From: Deltaproteobacteria bacterium
GTDB lineage: Bacteria > Desulfobacterota > Desulfomonilia > UBA1062
DNA length: 64,000 bases
Direction of reading: 5' to 3'
NCBI GenBank assembly: GCA_018433085.1
Contig: JAHDRW010000008.1
Coordinates: 248,001 to 312,000 of the forward strand
The notes under the pieces were generated by a model that saw only the letters and a list, made by a program, of their open reading frames with translations, had not been told where the DNA came from and made no database searches. Below are positions 41,864 through 51,232 of the stretch, one piece after another (the first letter of the stretch is position 1; every line of letters starts with the position of its first letter). The translations under genes were made by a program, and so were the position numbers.

Positions 41864-42354
41864 TCAGCCCGGATACGGTACTCCTTCGATCGCGAGGAGG
41901 ATCTCTTTTCTGATGAGCCCTGAGCTGAATCCGCCCAGGGCTCTCCGGCTTACGATACGGTGACAGGGCACGATGACCGGTATAGGGCCGTCCCTGCACG
42001 CCTGAACTACGGCACTCGCCAGATCGGGGTTACCGAGGCCTAAAGCGATGTCGCCATAGTGTCCCACGCTGCTGAAGGGTATCTTTGAGACGGTCAGCAG
42101 AGCGCTGTCCGTTAAGCGGCGGGGTTCGGCTCGGCTGCCTTCCGGACCCATACCGGCTGCTTCACGGTGAAACCGAGCGTGCCCGCGAACCGGGGTTTTT
42201 TCCCGGGAAAATAGTCGTCCAAGGCGGGGGGAATCCAGCCGAGCTCACCTTCTTGGGCAGGGCCGCGGATGATGCCCCCGGACCCCCAGATTCTCCTCGC
42301 CCCCGGATACAAGAAAGCCTGCCGCAGTGGGTGATGGTCCCGGCAATCACACAA
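41864..42354 (-). pseudogene. frameshifted O6-methylguanine-DNA methyltransferase-like gene
   Basis: The catalytic half is intact from about 42110 to 41864: ALLTVSKIPF, HYGDIALGLGNP, IPVIVPCHRIV with the acceptor cysteine, GGFSSGLIRKE and LLAIEGV. The N-terminal half (LDDYFPGKKPRFAGTLGF) lies in a different frame ending near 42112, so one frameshift separates them. A separate start at 42151 could still give a 95-residue catalytic domain. The N-terminal part abuts the MinD-like gene. A sequencing error could mimic this. Confidence 0.65.
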
Positions 42355-43327
42355 ACGAACCCGGTTTGGGCCTGATGCTCATGTCGTGCTGTTCGATCTT
42401 TTCGACCAGCCGCTCCAGCAGTTCCCGTGTCCTGCGCTGTTCATCCAGCAGCTTGTGGAGCATGCCCCTCAATTCTCCGTTCTTCTGGGCGTCGGCGGCC
42501 TGGCCGGCCGGTACGACCTTGTGCTTCGGGGCCCTCACAAGCATGGTGATGAGCCGTGTCCAGAACTTTTCGTGGTCTGCCTCCACCGAGTCCTGCCCCA
42601 GAAGCGTGGATGCAATGATCCGGTAGCAACGTGCGATATCCGAGGTGGGGTACCTGACCACGGCAGGAACCTGGTCGGTAACGGCCCGGGAGAGCTTGTC
42701 GTCGTAGTAGATGCCCCCCAGGTATTCCACGTGCGTGTCCAGGAAACGCTGGGAGGCCGACGAGATCTTTTTGTAGAGGTTATGCCCGGCGGAGCTGCTC
42801 TTCACCATGCTCGAGAACATGGATATCCTCCCCGGGTAATCGTTTTTCTTGAGCACCTTGATCATGGCATATGCGTCCGTGAGGCTGGTGGGTTCGGGCA
42901 CGACGCCCACGATCACCTCCGGTGCGGCCATGAGAAAGGAAATGACGCCGGCGGAGATGCCCGAGGCCGTGTCGACGAGCAGGTAGTCGGTTGATGCGGA
43001 CAGGGCGGAAATCTGCTTCACCAGCTCTTCCAGCTGCTCCCTGCCCAGATCGGCCATGTCCTGCGTTCCGGAGCTTCCCGGGATGAGCTCAACGTTGTAA
43101 TCCGTCCTGAAGATGATCTCCCCGATGCCGAACCTGCCCAGGATGACGTCTTCGAGTGTTCTGTTGGGGCGGATTCCCAGGAGCACGTCCATATTGGCAA
43201 GCCCGAGATCGGCATCGAGAATGCGCACCCGGTGGTTCATCATGGCAAGGCAGATGCCGACATTGAGCGTGAAATTGCTCTTGCCCACGCCGCCCTTTCC
43301 TGATGTTACCGCCATGATCCTTGCCAT
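42347..43327 (-). CDS. MinD/FlhG-family ATPase
   Basis: A 326-residue deviant Walker A ATPase (VTSGKGGVGKSNFTLN) with DADLGLANMDVLLG, and a helical C-terminus. LLVDTASGIS is the switch II region. The family includes the flagellar-number regulator FlhG/YlxH and MinD; a C-terminal membrane-targeting helix is not obvious, since the tail is polar. It follows smc on the same strand, so a role in placing chromosome or polar structures is possible. ATG 43327 with GGAAGTG upstream is preferred over a GTG six bases earlier. Confidence 0.85.
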   Translation of the reverse strand: MARIMAVTSGKGGVGKSNFTLNVGICLAMMNHRVRILDADLGLANMDVLLGIRPNRTLEDVILGRFGIGEIIFRTDYNVELIPGSSGTQDMADLGREQLEELVKQISALSASTDYLLVDTASGISAGVISFLMAAPEVIVGVVPEPTSLTDAYAMIKVLKKNDYPGRISMFSSMVKSSSAGHNLYKKISSASQRFLDTHVEYLGGIYYDDKLSRAVTDQVPAVVRYPTSDIARCYRIIASTLLGQDSVEADHEKFWTRLITMLVRAPKHKVVPAGQAADAQKNGELRGMLHKLLDEQRRTRELLERLVEKIEQHDMSIRPKPGSFV

Positions 43328-43396
43328 AATCACTTCCCTGTGTTTTCAGAAGCCTGCAATATGCGTGCAATAAATGCATATGAAAAATAAACGGGT

Positions 43397-43419
43397 TTTT
43401 CAAGAGCTTTGCTTGAAAA
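43397..43419 (-). terminator. hairpin after smc
   Basis: TTTTCAAG (43397-43404) pairs perfectly with CTTGAAAA (43412-43419) around seven bases, 8-30 bases past the smc stop codon. No immediate T run follows on the minus strand, so it is a weak terminator at best. Confidence 0.35.
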
Positions 43420-43426
43420 GAGAAAA

Positions 43427-46400
43427 TTATTTCTCCAACGGGAGAACTTTTGTCTCCTGTGCCCCCTGGAGGGACATGGACACCACCTTGCTGATCCCCG
43501 GTACATCGAAGGTCACACCGTAGAGGATGTCGGACATTTCCATGGTATGACGGTTGTGCGTGACGATGATAAACTGGGAATCGCCGGCAAAGGTCCGGAT
43601 CAGACGATTGAAGCGGACCACGTTGGCATCGTCGAGAGGTGCATCCACCTCGTCGAGGATGCAGAAGGGAGACGGTCGAACCTTGAACAGGGCGAAGATG
43701 AAGCTCAGTGCGCACAGCGTCTTTTCGCCCTCCGAGAGCAGACTCATGGACTTCAGCCGCTTGAAGGGCGGACAGGCCAATATCTCGACACCGGAATCGG
43801 GCGAGTTGCCGTCAAGGAGCACCAGATCCGCCTTCCCCCCTCCGAACATGGCCGTGAAAAGCTCCTGGAAATGGTATCTCACCTGCTCGAAGGTCTCGGT
43901 GAAGGCCTTGACGCTCTGCTTTTCGATATTGGCGATCACCTCTTTCAGCCTCGCGCTCGCCTGGACAATGTCCTCATACTGCCGGTGGAGGTCGTCCCAC
44001 CTGGCCTGTACGTGCTCGAAGGCGTCCAGGGACGCGAAGTTGATCTGGCCCATCTTTTCGATCCGGCTCTCCAGAGCTTCTACCTTCTGCCGGGCATCGT
44101 CGGGAGAGAAGTCTTCTGCAACAGCGGGGAGCTCTTCTCCGGAAAACCGGGAGGCAAAACGTTCTTTGCTCATGGTCAGGGCGATTTCCTGCTCCCTGGT
44201 TTTCAGGAGGATCTCGTTGCTCCTTTTTTCCAGGGAGGCCAGGGTTTCCCGGCACTCGTCCCTGCTCTGGGTGAGCGAGGCCAGGGCATCCGCGAGCTCC
44301 TCGTGTTCGGGGGTGGCGGTCTCCAGGGCCTCCCGCTGATTTTCGGCCTGAACCTTAAGCGCCTGGAGCTGGTTCCGGGACTTCTCCAGCGCCTCCTGCA
44401 CCGAGGCGTGCGTTTTGACGAGTTCTTCCTCTTTGCCGGTATCCCGGGAGATCTGCCGTGATATGCCCTCGAGCTGCTCTTCAATCCCCTGGAGCCGCTG
44501 TCGTGCGGCCGCTGCTGCAACCTTGAGCTCTCCTGACCGCTGCTCGTGAGCGCTGATAGACTCCCGGGCGCTCTGGAGCCGCTGCCCAGCGGCCGCCCTC
44601 TTTTCGTCGAGGGCCTTGACCTCGTCCTGCATGGATCCGATCTGTTGGTCGAGTTCCTGCTTTTGCGTGTGGATATCCGCGAGGTCGCTCTCGACCTTTC
44701 TCACCATCTCTTCCCACATCTCGATGTCGCGCCGGTAAGACTGCTCTCGCTCGGAGATGCGTTCCACCTCCCGCGAGGCGGTGTTCTTCTTTTCGGCGAG
44801 GGATGCCGTCTGTTCCCTGAGCGACCGTTCCTCGCTCCTGGCATGCTCCCGGCCCTCTCTGAGCCGCTGCATCTCCTGCCTGAGCCGGGTGAGGCCCTCT
44901 TTTGCCGAGACGATCTCCCGGTCCAGAGCGACCTCCTGCAGGGAGAGCTCTTCCTTCTCGGCCTTGGCCTTGAGTCCTTCGGCATACTTGGCCATCTCGA
45001 CGGTGGTCCGGACGACCCCCGTGGGCTCGAGGATGACGCCGTCCCGGGTGACAAAGGTACAGGATCTCATGCCCTGTTTCCAGAACGAGAAGGCGCGGTG
45101 GATATCCTCCACCACCCACATATCGCCGGACAGGGCGTGCACCACGTCCTCATAGCCCTCGTGGGCCTCGACCAGATCTTCAAGGCATGCCACGACCCCC
45201 TCTCCCTGCGGGCCGGCCCCTGCCGCCCGGCCGTTCAGGTGCGGACTCCGGGGGATGTACCCCGGGCCTCCGTCCTCGATCCGGCCCAGCTTCAGGATCT
45301 CTTCATGGTCCTGAACGATCAGGTAATCGAGCGACTTTCCCAGAGAAAGGCCCACTGTCTCCTCGAACCCGCTTTTCGCCTTCAGTGCATCCGCAACCCG
45401 CCTCGTGCCGTTGTCCGTGGAGAGGTCCATGGGAGGCGGCATGGTTGCGGCGAGAATGATCCTCTCGAGCATGGATATCTTCGCCAGGAACTGTGCGTGG
45501 GACTTCTCCAGCCCGGCCAGGGTGTGCACGGTACCTTCGATCCGGGTCTGAAGCTCGTTCATCTGGTCTCCCAGCGACTGCACCTTCTCGCCTAGACCCT
45601 CGGCCTGCAGCTTTGTCCGGGCATATTCCTCTTCCAGCTCTCCATATCTCGATTCGAGCGACGTCCTTTGTGCACCGAGCTCTGACAGGTCGGCGCGCCG
45701 TTTTCTCGCGTTGGTTTCGGCCTCGTGTCGTCTTGCCTCCATGGACGAGATCCGCTGCTGGGTTGCCCTGGAGTGGCCGATCGCATCGAAAAGCTGGGCC
45801 CTCTTCTGGTTGTACTCTCCCTCGAAGATCCCGAATTCCTTTTCCACTGATTCAAGGTGATGGTGCCGGGAATCTATTTCCTCTTCGATCTGTGCGATGT
45901 CCTGGGAAAGCTTCTCCAGCCGGTTACGGTCCTGTTCGCCCTTTTCCCGGAGATCGCCGGTTTCCCGGGCCATCTGCCCGATACGGCTCTGGAGCATTTC
46001 GATGGTGGACGATATGTCCCGGGCCCTGTTCGTGTTCGACTCGATCTCGCTCTCTGCGAGCAGCTCGCGGGAGTGGGTTTCTTCGATGGCGCGCCTGATT
46101 TCATCCATCTTTCCGCGGACCGCGGACAGTCTGGCATCGAAGCCGGCCATGGCCCCGGTATACTCCTCGTGCTGCCTGTGAAAGGACTCCTCCTGCTGCC
46201 GCACTTCCCGCAGAATTTCGTCGAGCCTTTTCTTCCTGTCCGTGATCCCCAGGATCTCGGAGGCCCAGAGCGTTTTGGTGAGCGAATTGATTTCCAAGCG
46301 AAGATTCTGATACCTGCGGGCCTTGCTGGCCTGTGATTTCAGTTCGTCTCTCTGCCGGGAGACCTCCGCCAGCAGGTCGCGTACCCGCTCGAGGTTCCCT

Positions 46401-46963
46401 GCCGTGGCCTCGAGCCGCTTGATGGCGTCGGCCCGCTTGAAGCGGAATCTCCCCACCTCCGCCGCCTCTTCGATGAGATAGCGGATGTCCTCGGGCCGGG
46501 ACTGGATGATGTCCTTGACCTTGCCCTGCTCCACGATGGCGTACCCGTGCCGGTCGAGGCCGGTGTCCAGAAACAGGTCGGTGATGTCCTTGAGCCTGCA
46601 CCTGACCCCGTTCAGGGAATAGACGCTCTCGCCGGTTCGGTAGAGCCTCCGGGAGATGGACACCTCGTCGAAACCGTCCAGGCTCTTGGGAAAGTAGCCG
46701 TCGTCCCGCGCGAACTCCATGACCACCTCGGCCATGGGCCCGGGAGGCGCATCCTGGGTGCCGGAGAAGATCACCTCGCTCATGGACCCTGCGCGGAGTG
46801 AGCGGTTCGATTGCTCTCCCAAGGCCCACCGGACGGCGTCGATGATATTGCTCTTCCCGCAGCCGTTGGGTCCGGCAATGCACGTCACCCCGTCGGCGAC
46901 CGGCAGCGAGGTCTTCTTGGCAATGGATTTGAAACCCCGGATCTCAATCCTCTTCAATTTCAC
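43427..46963 (-). CDS. smc: chromosome segregation protein SMC
   Basis: An 1178-residue condensin ATPase, normal length. Walker A is AGPNGCGKSN near residue 30; the ABC signature LSEGEKTLCALSF and Walker B FCILDEVDAPLDD lie near the C-terminus. Two long coiled coils (~170-490 and ~680-1020) flank the hinge (~500-670, with GGPGYIPRS and DGVILEPTG). With ScpA/ScpB, not in this window, it compacts and resolves the chromosome. The ATG begins KRIEIRGFKS, as usual. Confidence 0.96.
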   Translation of the reverse strand: MKLKRIEIRGFKSIAKKTSLPVADGVTCIAGPNGCGKSNIIDAVRWALGEQSNRSLRAGSMSEVIFSGTQDAPPGPMAEVVMEFARDDGYFPKSLDGFDEVSISRRLYRTGESVYSLNGVRCRLKDITDLFLDTGLDRHGYAIVEQGKVKDIIQSRPEDIRYLIEEAAEVGRFRFKRADAIKRLEATAGNLERVRDLLAEVSRQRDELKSQASKARRYQNLRLEINSLTKTLWASEILGITDRKKRLDEILREVRQQEESFHRQHEEYTGAMAGFDARLSAVRGKMDEIRRAIEETHSRELLAESEIESNTNRARDISSTIEMLQSRIGQMARETGDLREKGEQDRNRLEKLSQDIAQIEEEIDSRHHHLESVEKEFGIFEGEYNQKRAQLFDAIGHSRATQQRISSMEARRHEAETNARKRRADLSELGAQRTSLESRYGELEEEYARTKLQAEGLGEKVQSLGDQMNELQTRIEGTVHTLAGLEKSHAQFLAKISMLERIILAATMPPPMDLSTDNGTRRVADALKAKSGFEETVGLSLGKSLDYLIVQDHEEILKLGRIEDGGPGYIPRSPHLNGRAAGAGPQGEGVVACLEDLVEAHEGYEDVVHALSGDMWVVEDIHRAFSFWKQGMRSCTFVTRDGVILEPTGVVRTTVEMAKYAEGLKAKAEKEELSLQEVALDREIVSAKEGLTRLRQEMQRLREGREHARSEERSLREQTASLAEKKNTASREVERISEREQSYRRDIEMWEEMVRKVESDLADIHTQKQELDQQIGSMQDEVKALDEKRAAAGQRLQSARESISAHEQRSGELKVAAAAARQRLQGIEEQLEGISRQISRDTGKEEELVKTHASVQEALEKSRNQLQALKVQAENQREALETATPEHEELADALASLTQSRDECRETLASLEKRSNEILLKTREQEIALTMSKERFASRFSGEELPAVAEDFSPDDARQKVEALESRIEKMGQINFASLDAFEHVQARWDDLHRQYEDIVQASARLKEVIANIEKQSVKAFTETFEQVRYHFQELFTAMFGGGKADLVLLDGNSPDSGVEILACPPFKRLKSMSLLSEGEKTLCALSFIFALFKVRPSPFCILDEVDAPLDDANVVRFNRLIRTFAGDSQFIIVTHNRHTMEMSDILYGVTFDVPGISKVVSMSLQGAQETKVLPLEK

Positions 46964-47063
46964 ATCTTTTGTGTATCAGAGCTTCCCTGGGATCGCAAGA
47001 GGGGTTCTCCGCATTGAAGAACAGACCCTCGTGCTTTGCTTTCCTGGATGCGTCTTCCCGGTA

Positions 47064-48665
47064 TCAGTACCCCGGGGGGCCTTTATACGCGCCTGCGGCC
47101 TCGTCGAGCATGGCGGCGATTTCGAGCAGCTCCATGTCATGCCAGCGCTTTCCGACGATCTGCACCCCGATGGGAAGCCCCTGACCGGTATAGCCGAGGG
47201 GGATCACCACCACCGGGCTCCCGGTCAGGTTGAAGATCGTGGTATACGATCCATTTGCCACGAGATAGTTGACCGGCTCTTCATCCACCATGACCGGCCG
47301 GTCATACAGCGCATACGGTCCGAAGTATCTTCCCGGCGCGATATGCGGATAGGCAGGGGTAGAGCTTACCGGACAGAGCCAGACATCCCACTCGTCCAGG
47401 AATCCTTCCAGGGAAGAAATCTGCTCGTCACGGATGGTGAGCGCACTCATGTACTTGTCGTACGTGACGGGGAAGACCATTCTCAGGAAAGGGACGTCTC
47501 TTCTGTACGATCTCCCGAACAGATAGCTCAGCAAACGCAGGCCCGACGAGACGTGTACCCCTACTTCCATGTCCATGATCCGTCCATATGTGCTCCAGAT
47601 CTCTTCCGGGCGGAAGTTTTCGGGACACGCCCGCTCGACGGTGCATCCCTTCTCTGCAAGGATGTCAGTGAACCGCTTCAGCACCCGCCGTGTCTCACCG
47701 GTGACAGGGACCCCGCCAAGGTCATCCGCCCAGGCGATGCGCAATGCTGCAAGCTCCCGCCTGGAAGGGTCCACGGCCGGGACATACGGGACATCTCCAT
47801 CTTTCTTGTCCGGGCCTGCGATCACCTTCAGACAGATCCTCAGGTCTTCGACAGACCTGGCCAGCGGACCGCAGGAGAGCAGATGGCGGATGCTGCGATA
47901 CTCGTGGCTCGGAAACCCCGGGTGCAGACCGTGCTTCGAGACCAGGTTCTCCGTGGGTTTGATGCCGTATATCCCGCAGAAGTGAGCAGGCACACGGATC
48001 GAACCGCCGATATCATTGCCCAGGGACAGGGCCGACATCCCGGCGGCCACCGCAGCGGCCCCGCCGCCCGTGCTTCCTCCCGGGGTCCTGCTCAGATCCC
48101 ATGGATTGTTCGTCACGCCGAAGACTGGATTGTTCGTCTGATAATCCAACGCCAGCGGGGGCAGGTTGGTCTTGCCGATGATCACCGCACCTGCCTGCAG
48201 GACCCTTTCAACGACCGTTGCATTGAAGTCCGGGACATAATCGGCGTGCCCGGGGTAGCCGGTAGTGGTGCGGATCCCCCTGGTTGCATAATTGTCCTTG
48301 ACGGTGACGGGCACCCCGTGGAGCGGCCCCCAGATCTCCCCCCGGGCGAGTGCTTCGTCCGCCTGTCGTGCCCGTTCCCGTGCACCCTTGGCATCGATGG
48401 TCACAATGGCGTTGATCGCTCCGTTATGCCGGGAAATCTGATCGAGGTAGGCCTCCAGGGCCTGGGCTGCGGTGATCTCTCCCGCCTTGATCATACCGGC
48501 AAGCCGATGTGCCGGGAGAAACACCAGCTCATGATTCGAACCCTGCCTCCGGCTGCCTGCCCCGGTCGTTGCCCATGCATTGTTCAGCCCGGCTGTGAGG
48601 CTAAAGAAAAGAATCCCTGTGCACAGAAGTGCACGCCATGGGTTCCCTGACCCTGCTCGTTTCAT
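47064..48665 (-). CDS. exported amidase-signature family protein
   Basis: A 533-residue hydrolase. A signal peptide is present (LLCTGILFFSLTAGLNNAWA). The Ser-cisSer-Lys triad is visible: Lys in VTVKDNYATRG, Ser in GGSTGGGAAAVAAG, and Ser in GNDIGGSIRVPAHFCG. These enzymes hydrolyse amides; export argues against a GatA role and suggests breakdown of peptides or amides in the periplasm. The ATG at 48665 is nine bases after GGAGGG. Confidence 0.87.
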   Translation of the reverse strand: MKRAGSGNPWRALLCTGILFFSLTAGLNNAWATTGAGSRRQGSNHELVFLPAHRLAGMIKAGEITAAQALEAYLDQISRHNGAINAIVTIDAKGARERARQADEALARGEIWGPLHGVPVTVKDNYATRGIRTTTGYPGHADYVPDFNATVVERVLQAGAVIIGKTNLPPLALDYQTNNPVFGVTNNPWDLSRTPGGSTGGGAAAVAAGMSALSLGNDIGGSIRVPAHFCGIYGIKPTENLVSKHGLHPGFPSHEYRSIRHLLSCGPLARSVEDLRICLKVIAGPDKKDGDVPYVPAVDPSRRELAALRIAWADDLGGVPVTGETRRVLKRFTDILAEKGCTVERACPENFRPEEIWSTYGRIMDMEVGVHVSSGLRLLSYLFGRSYRRDVPFLRMVFPVTYDKYMSALTIRDEQISSLEGFLDEWDVWLCPVSSTPAYPHIAPGRYFGPYALYDRPVMVDEEPVNYLVANGSYTTIFNLTGSPVVVIPLGYTGQGLPIGVQIVGKRWHDMELLEIAAMLDEAAGAYKGPPGY

Positions 48666-49151
48666 GCCTGTCAACCCTCCCTTTCAACATGGTCAAGACA
48701 CTGCATCTCCAGCCGGATCAGAGGGACATCCTGAACGAGACCGCCGGGAAGCGGATCACCTCCCCCTTTTTTAGACCGGACAGAAAAATGCCGCTGCAAT
48801 ATTGAATTGAACAGGGGCAATATTACCTCGCCCTGCGTGATCACACAAGAATAATGGAGGGCAAATGTGACACACTATCGATATTCAGGGTCGATAACCG
48901 GGGAATACTGGGAACCCGGCATGAATACAAGCAGCCGCAGGTTCTGTTGAGGCAGCCGGTACAGCGCAGACCGCGCCGCTCACGCACTGATTTTCGCCGT
49001 TCGGATCAGGAAATTCTCGATGATAAACCGGTCTCATGAAAAGAGCAGGCTGCCATCCATGCCCTGATGTGGGAGAAAAATCCTTGCAATATCTTCCCGA
49101 AAACGGCAATACAGGAAGGAATATTTCCCAAGGGTGTGCCAGGAGGGAATC
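48666..49151. other. 486-base divergent gap between amidase and yggT
   Basis: No convincing gene on either strand. It contains an inverted repeat TATCGA-N9-TCGATA (48876-48896) and AT-rich patches around 48800-48880 that may hold the yggT promoter. An open frame at 48885-49199 on the minus strand is not protein-like. Confidence 0.4.
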
Positions 49152-49748
49152 ATGTACGGAGTGAACAATCCCCTTGCTTTTGCCGGGCAACTGCTTCACG
49201 TTGCGCTCACGGTCTATCTGTGGATCATTATCATCGGCGCCCTGATATCATGGGTGAATCCCGATCCCTATAACCCGGTGGTACGGTTTCTCCGCAAGGC
49301 CACCGACCCGCTCTTCCTCTGGCTCAGACGCCATATACCGCTCATTGCGGGGGGAGTGGACTTCTCTCCCATCATCGCCATCGCGCTCATCATCTTCCTC
49401 GATGCTTCCCTGGTTCCCATCCTGATCGAACAGGGGAACATCCTGGCGAATGTCCTCATCGGGCTTGGGCAGTCCGTCTCCATGCTGCTGAGCTTTTATC
49501 TCATCGTCGTGATCGTCTCCGCGGTATTGAGCTTCGTGAGCCCCAATCCCTATAACCCGATCGTGCGCATCATCTCTGCACTGACCTATCCCGTGTTCTC
49601 CTGGTTCCGACGGAGGTTGCCGCTGGTATACGGGGGCATCGACTTCACCCCGGCACTGGTCATCGTGCTGATCCTGCTCATCAACTCCTATGGGGCCCAA
49701 ACCCTCATCCGTCTGGGGGTCAACTTAAAATTGAAAGGAGTGTTCTGA
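49152..49748 (+). CDS. YggT family membrane protein (two repeats)
   Basis: A 198-residue membrane protein with two copies of the YggT unit: ALISWVNPDPYNPVVRFLRKATDP and, about 100 residues later, AVLSFVSPNPYNPIVRI. Four or more membrane helices are expected. Its function is not established; in many bacteria yggT genes lie beside divIVA/sepF-type division genes. AGGAGGGA precedes the ATG. It abuts divIVA, whose start overlaps its stop. Confidence 0.85.
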   Translation: MYGVNNPLAFAGQLLHVALTVYLWIIIIGALISWVNPDPYNPVVRFLRKATDPLFLWLRRHIPLIAGGVDFSPIIAIALIIFLDASLVPILIEQGNILANVLIGLGQSVSMLLSFYLIVVIVSAVLSFVSPNPYNPIVRIISALTYPVFSWFRRRLPLVYGGIDFTPALVIVLILLINSYGAQTLIRLGVNLKLKGVF

Positions 49749-50278
49749 TGCAACTGACGCCTGAAATGATACGGGAGCAGCGCTTTCGGGGGAGGTTGTC
49801 GGGGTTCGACAAGGAAGAGGTCACAAGCTTCCTGGTGGGCATAGCCGAGGACATGGAGGAGCTCCTCGAGGAAAACAATCTGATCAAGAGCGAGCTGGAT
49901 TCCATGAAGGAAAAGCAGAAGGACCTCGAGGACCTCTTTCTCTCCGCCAAACAGTTCTCCGACGAGAAGAAGAAGCTGGCGGAACAGGAGGCTCACCTGA
50001 AAATTTCCGAGGCACAGCGAAAGGTCTCCGCGATGCAGGCAGAGGCCCAGCAGAAGATCGAGGGCGCCGACCGGAAGGCGCGCGAGATCGAGGAACAGGC
50101 CCATGAAAGGGCACGAGAGATCCTGAACGAGGCCCAGCAGATGAAGTCGGCCTTGGAAAAGGAGCTCACAGAGCTCAAGGCCAAGAGAACAAACCTCTTC
50201 ACCGAGCTCAGGTCGGTTCTCGACTCCTACCAGAACTGGATCAGAGAAATGGGGAATGTGGATCCGTCCGGAAAATGA
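49748..50278 (+). CDS. divIVA: DivIVA domain protein
   Basis: A 176-residue coiled-coil protein. The N-terminal DivIVA domain is recognisable (LTPEMIREQRFRGRLSGFDKEEVTSFL), and the remaining ~130 residues form an almost continuous coiled coil rich in Glu, Lys, Ala and Gln. DivIVA proteins mark curved membrane at poles or septum and recruit partners. AAAGGAG precedes the ATG at the end of yggT. It overlaps the DUF167 gene by 23 bases. Confidence 0.88.
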   Translation: MQLTPEMIREQRFRGRLSGFDKEEVTSFLVGIAEDMEELLEENNLIKSELDSMKEKQKDLEDLFLSAKQFSDEKKKLAEQEAHLKISEAQRKVSAMQAEAQQKIEGADRKAREIEEQAHERAREILNEAQQMKSALEKELTELKAKRTNLFTELRSVLDSYQNWIREMGNVDPSGK

Positions 50279-50564
50279 CGGCACGGTCCTCGTGTGCAGG
50301 GTCCGCCCCAATGCCGGCAGGGACTCCATCGAGGGTATCCGTGAGGACCGTGTGTCCGTTCACTTGAGCGCCCCTGCCGTGGAGGGCAAGGCAAACAAGG
50401 CCCTAGTGGCCTTTCTCGCAAAGCGGCTCCATGTCGCGAAGTCCAGGATCTCGTTGAAAATCGGGGAAAAGGCCCGGACCAAGGTGATTGTCATCAGCGG
50501 GATGGCCCCGGAGAAGGTGGCCGGGCTTCTGGGGCTTCAGTCTACCACCCTTACACCGCGATAG
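50256..50564 (+). CDS. DUF167 (YggU) family protein
   Basis: A 102-residue protein of the small YggU/DUF167 fold: LVCRVRPNAGRDSIEGI at the start, VHLSAPAVEGKANKALVAFLAKRL in the middle and GEKARTKVIVISG near the end. No biochemical role is established. The start lies within divIVA, with GGGGA directly upstream, which implies coupled expression; the yggT-divIVA-DUF167 order resembles division clusters elsewhere. Confidence 0.88.
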   Translation: MWIRPENDGTVLVCRVRPNAGRDSIEGIREDRVSVHLSAPAVEGKANKALVAFLAKRLHVAKSRISLKIGEKARTKVIVISGMAPEKVAGLLGLQSTTLTPR

Positions 50565-51136
50565 CCCAGCTGGATGAGCTCTTCGGCAATGGCCGCGGTG
50601 TCACCTCCGGTGATACGGAAGTGGTGGGCGTTTTCATCGCCGTTGATGGTCATGCCTACACTGACGATAAAGCCGCCCTTGCCTTCTATGATCGACACCA
50701 CCTCGTCAAAGGACCCGTGAACGCCTTTGAGGACCACGTCGAGCCGGGAGCCCGACTTGAGGACCCCCATGATTTCAATAAAGGCCTTGAGGATGTCTTT
50801 GATGGTGATGATCCCGACGATCTTCCCGTCTTCCACCACCGGCAGGCACCCGATATTCTTTTCGTAAATGATCCGCGCCGCCTTTTCCAAAGAGGTGTCC
50901 CGGGTAATGGTGTACGGGTTCTGGATCATCACGTCGCAGACCTTCAGGGTTTCGAGCATGGAGGCCAGAACCGCCTGCTTGAGGTCTCCCGAGGTAACCA
51001 GCCCGACGAAAAGCCCGTTCTCCACCACCGGGAGATGGCGCACGGAAAACTTCTTCATGACCATCAGGGCATCTCTGATCCCCGATTCTTTTCCTATGGT
51101 GACGAGGTCGGTGACCATCCATGATTCGACGTTCAT
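50537..51136 (-). CDS. CBS-pair plus ACT-like domain protein (AcuB type)
   Basis: A 199-residue protein with two CBS domains (MVTDLVTIGKESGIRDALMVM through VTSGDL, and MIQNPYTITRDTSLEKAARII through IIGIITIKDIL) and a C-terminal ACT-like region (LDVVLKGVHGSFDEVVSIIE). CBS pairs bind adenine nucleotides; AcuB is linked to acetoin metabolism in Bacillus, but the role here is not known. It converges with the DUF167 gene and overlaps its end. Confidence 0.83.
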   Translation of the reverse strand: MNVESWMVTDLVTIGKESGIRDALMVMKKFSVRHLPVVENGLFVGLVTSGDLKQAVLASMLETLKVCDVMIQNPYTITRDTSLEKAARIIYEKNIGCLPVVEDGKIVGIITIKDILKAFIEIMGVLKSGSRLDVVLKGVHGSFDEVVSIIEGKGGFIVSVGMTINGDENAHHFRITGGDTAAIAEELIQLGYRGVRVVD

Positions 51137-51232
51137 AATAATATGTATAACAAACCCGATCGGAAATTGAAACCGTGAACCTTCGAGGAAGCAGGCTGGG
51201 GAAGGAATATTCCCTGATCTTGGGGGGCGGGC

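Noticed and set aside
48885-49199. A 104-codon minus-strand frame in the amidase-yggT gap
   Set aside because: It runs across the yggT start region, is rich in Cys/Pro/His with no pattern, and lacks a ribosome binding site.
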